A stretch of DNA of 34,883 bases from Streptomyces sp. OR43 (GTDB lineage Bacteria > Actinomycetota > Actinomycetes > Streptomycetales > Streptomycetaceae). The notes under the pieces are model-generated. The model saw only the letters and a program-made list of their open reading frames with translations, was not told the DNA's origin and searched no databases. The DNA lies in assembly GCF_008042275.1 (NCBI RefSeq), contig NZ_RDBK01000008.1:535154-570036 (forward strand), in the 5' to 3' direction. Of the stretch, positions 29,358-34,883 are shown in pieces. Numbering within the stretch: position 1 is the first letter of the stretch; every line of letters starts with the position of its first letter. The position numbers were made by a program, and so were the translations under genes.

Positions 29358-29391
29358 GCACATCCGGCTTTCCCGGGGCACCGACGCCGTA

Positions 29392-29412
29392 CTGGTCCGG
29401 ACCAGGTAGCCT
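29392..29412 (+). promoter_or_regulatory. Palindrome and candidate -10 before cobL
   Basis: The perfect palindrome CTGGTCCGGACCAG (29392-29405) is followed at once by TAGCCT (29407-29412), a plausible -10. No clear -35 is seen. It could be an operator. No cobalamin riboswitch motif is visible. Confidence 0.4.
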
Positions 29413-29474
29413 CACCCTGCCCTCACCCCGGGCAACCAGCCCCACCTGCGACAACTCCAGGAGACTGACGACAG

Positions 29475-30713
29475 ATGGCCGACCGGGTCACAGTGATCGG
29501 CTGGGACGGCTCGCCGCTGACCAGAGCGGCCACCGCCGCGCTCTCGGCCGCCACCCTCGTCGCCGGAGCCGCCCACCATCTCGCCCTGCCCGAAGTCCCG
29601 CACGGCGCGGAGCGGATCCGCCTCGGCTCCGTCGACCTCGCCGCCCGCCGCATCGCCGGTCACCGCGGCAGCGCCGTCGTCCTCGCCGACGGGGATCCCG
29701 GATTCTTCGGCGTCGTACGCACCCTGCGCGCCCCCGAGCACGGCCTCGAAGTGGAAGTCGTGCCCGCCGTCTCCTCCGTCGCCACCGCCTTCGCCCGGGC
29801 CGGCATGCCGTGGGAGGACGCCCAGACGGTCGTCGCCCACCCCCGCACCCTGCGCCGCGCCGTGAACGTCTGTCGCGCCCACCACAAGGTCGCCGTCCTC
29901 ACCTCGCCCGGCGCCGGCCCCGCCGAACTCGCCCTGCTGCTCGAAGGTGTCCACCGCACCTTCGTCATCTGCGAGGAACTCGGCACCGATCGCGAACAGG
30001 TCACCGTCGTCACCTCGGACGCCGCCGCCGACCACGTCTGGCGCGACCCCAACGTCGTCATCGTCATCGGGGGAGGCCCCGAACAGCGGGCCGAAGGAGC
30101 CTGGATCGCGGGCCGCCACCCCGCCTACCCCCAGGGCGTACGAGGCTGGGCGCTCCCCGCCGACGCCTACCGCGGCGGGGGAACCGACGCCCACGGCGGG
30201 AGCGGCGAGGGCGAGGGCCCCGGACTGCGCGCCGCCCAACTCGCCCACCTCGGGCCCCGGACCGGCGACCTGCTCTGGGACATCGGTTCCGGCAGCGGCG
30301 CCCTGGCCGTGGAAGCGGCCCGCTTCGGCGCCGCCGTCCTGGCCGTCGACAGCGACCCCAAGGCATGCGCCCGCACGGCCGCGGCGGCCCGGGCCTTCGG
30401 AGTCCAGCTCCAGGTCGTCGAAGGCCGGGCTCCGCACGTGCTGGAACGGCTGCCCGAGCCCGATGTCGTACGGATCGGGGGCGGCGGAGCCCCCGTCGTC
30501 ACCGCCGTCGCCGACCGCAGGCCCGAACGGATCGTGACGCACGCGTCGACCCGGGACGAGGCCGAGGCACTGGGCGCGGCCCTCACCGGGAACGGATACA
30601 CGGTCTCCTGCTCGCTCCTCCAGTCCGTCGAACTGGACACGGCCGCATGGGCGGAGCGCGAACGCACGGTCGTCTTTCTGCTGTCCGCACTGCGTTCGGA
30701 CCTTGCCCCCTGA
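29475..30713 (+). CDS. cobL: Precorrin-6Y C5,15-methyltransferase (decarboxylating)
   Basis: A 412-residue fusion of CbiE-like (about 1-200) and CbiT-like (about 225-412) methyltransferases. It methylates C5 and C15 of the corrin ring and removes the acetate carboxyl at C12. The CbiE half has GDPGFFG and VPAVSSVATAFARAG. The CbiT half has the SAM motif WDIGSGSGALAVEAA. The fused form is typical of the aerobic cobalamin route. The ATG at 29475 has AGGAG about 11 bases upstream, a long spacing. It lies upstream of the bluB-cobT gene on the same strand, so both act in B12 synthesis. Confidence 0.93.
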   Translation: MADRVTVIGWDGSPLTRAATAALSAATLVAGAAHHLALPEVPHGAERIRLGSVDLAARRIAGHRGSAVVLADGDPGFFGVVRTLRAPEHGLEVEVVPAVSSVATAFARAGMPWEDAQTVVAHPRTLRRAVNVCRAHHKVAVLTSPGAGPAELALLLEGVHRTFVICEELGTDREQVTVVTSDAAADHVWRDPNVVIVIGGGPEQRAEGAWIAGRHPAYPQGVRGWALPADAYRGGGTDAHGGSGEGEGPGLRAAQLAHLGPRTGDLLWDIGSGSGALAVEAARFGAAVLAVDSDPKACARTAAAARAFGVQLQVVEGRAPHVLERLPEPDVVRIGGGGAPVVTAVADRRPERIVTHASTRDEAEALGAALTGNGYTVSCSLLQSVELDTAAWAERERTVVFLLSALRSDLAP

Positions 30714-31046
30714 CCCGGTCGGCATGCGGTGCGAGGTAGGCTGGCCGATCGTTGCACCGCGCCCGGACGTTCGTCGCTTCGTTCGTCAATGTCCGGAAAA
30801 GGGGACCGTTTTGGCCCCCGTTGTGGTACGGCAGAACCGGGGGACGCGCAACGTGGCGCAGTCCACAGCGAGCCGTGGCGAAATGACCTGCCGCGGCGGC
30901 GAACGGCCGCGAGAATGCAGTATGTCCGCGACCGACTCGTGCCGCGCGGCGCGCCCGCTCGTTCCATGGGACGAGCACCGGCGTGCCGTGTCGGGGCGTC
31001 CCGGGCGAAGGGCCGAAGGAGCACTGACGATGGGCGAGGGGTACGC
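30714..31046 (+). promoter_or_regulatory. Structured leader region upstream of bluB-cobT
   Basis: TAGGCT (30737-30742) may be a -10, inside a 7-bp stem (30726-30732 with 30754-30760). Two further hairpins follow: CCGGAC/GTCCGG at about 30763-30797, and a GGGG/CCCC stem at about 30802-30825. The canonical B12-box was not found. A small ORF runs through this region and overlaps the next start. Confidence 0.35.

Positions 31047-31050
<4 letters not shown>
30922..31050 (+). CDS. Candidate small ORF overlapping the bluB-cobT start
   Basis: An open frame of 42 codons from ATG 30922, or only 6 codons (MGEGYA) from ATG 31030. Its TGA overlaps the ATG at 31047. The ATG at 31030 has an ideal AAGGAG 8 bases upstream (31016-31021). 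The product has no recognised family. It may exist to couple translation into the downstream gene. Confidence 0.3.
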
Positions 31051-34676
<3,626 letters not shown>

Positions 34677-34679
34677 TCC

Positions 34680-34748
34680 GCACCCCCGCTCCTCAAGCGC
34701 CGGCGAGGCTGATGTGCAGCCCCTCCGGCGCTTGAGGAGCGGGGGTGC
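34680..34748 (+). terminator. cobT terminator hairpin
   Basis: The inner portion of the palindrome, a stem of about 24 bp with GCTCCTCAAGCGCCGG in its left arm and a 21-base loop, looks like a common Streptomyces intergenic terminator placed right after the cobT stop. Confidence 0.7.
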
Positions 34749-34751
34749 GGA

Positions 34752-34883
34752 CTACTTCTCCGTGACGCCCGCCGAGTCGAACGTCGCCACCTCGTGCATC
34801 GCGCGGGCCGCGCTCTGCACGATCGGCAGCGCCAGCAGCGCGCCCGTGCCTTCGCCGAGGCGGAGGTCCAGGTCGACGAGCGG
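34752..34883 (-). pseudogene. Inverted duplicate of the cobT 3' end (probably artefactual)
   Basis: Read on the minus strand, this encodes the last residues of CobT (from [14 protein letters not shown] to AGVTEK) with no change, ending at the TAG at 34752-34754. It runs off the window. It is either a fold-back assembly error at a contig end or the 3' end of a second, inverted cobT copy. Confidence 0.8.

Noticed and set aside
30714..31046. Cobalamin riboswitch upstream of bluB-cobT
   Set aside because: I looked for the B12-box and a GCCACTG-like core and found neither. The hairpins present do not match the known layout as I recall it.

Overview
The window is high-GC actinobacterial DNA, almost certainly from a Streptomyces chromosome. 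The genes have GC-rich third codon positions and frequent GTG starts, and several genes appear to be leaderless. The gene set argCJBDR, argH, glpQ, metNIQ, cobL and a long bluB-cobT fusion is typical of the conserved Streptomyces core. From memory, the order resembles S. coelicolor SCO1580 down to SCO1553; I could not check this here.

Layout. (1) 258-3654: four minus-strand genes (a Clp-N domain protein, a cyclophilin, a DinB/DUF664 protein, and a LysR-type effector domain lacking its HTH), then a divergent DUF5997 gene. (2) 3787-7145: a resistance pair. An ABC-F ATPase sits behind what looks like a leaderless 4-codon uORF and an attenuator. A rifampicin monooxygenase (rox) sits behind a perfect 37-bp palindrome that matches the rifamycin-associated element. 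(3) 7233-7973: a secreted lipase. (4) 8151-16103: arginine biosynthesis. argC-J-B-D are joined by 4-nt overlaps and followed by argR. argH is separated from them by a PPOX-family gene and a decayed HEAT-repeat gene. ArgR-box-like sites overlap the argC and argH promoters. (5) 16169-20902: an aldo/keto reductase, an ECF41-like sigma factor with its own consensus promoter, a HAD-like protein, and a TetR regulator coupled to an MFS exporter. (6) 21013-25104: a PlsC acyltransferase divergent from a glycerophosphodiesterase with a PHO-box-like array, a small sigma-like protein, a GNAT, and two small membrane proteins. (7) 25105-25917: 0.8 kb without a clear gene, holding degenerate 22-bp tandem repeats and a candidate methionine-related leader peptide. 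(8) 25918-28578: the metNIQ D-methionine/methionine importer. (9) 28719-34676: a GNAT, cobL, and a 1209-aa protein with a long disordered Pro/Ala/Glu/Val region, then BluB and CobT domains.

The last 159 bases are a perfect reverse complement of the cobT 3' end and its terminator. This forms a fold-back palindrome at the window edge. It is more likely an assembly artefact than biology, but it should be checked.

The strongest candidates for under-described biology are regulatory. They are the uORF/attenuator with three mutually exclusive stems before the ABC-F gene, the double-palindrome leaderless promoter of the Clp-N/HTH protein, the leader region before metNIQ, and the small overlapping ORF in front of bluB-cobT. 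I saw no tRNA, rRNA, CRISPR array, insertion sequence or phage gene.
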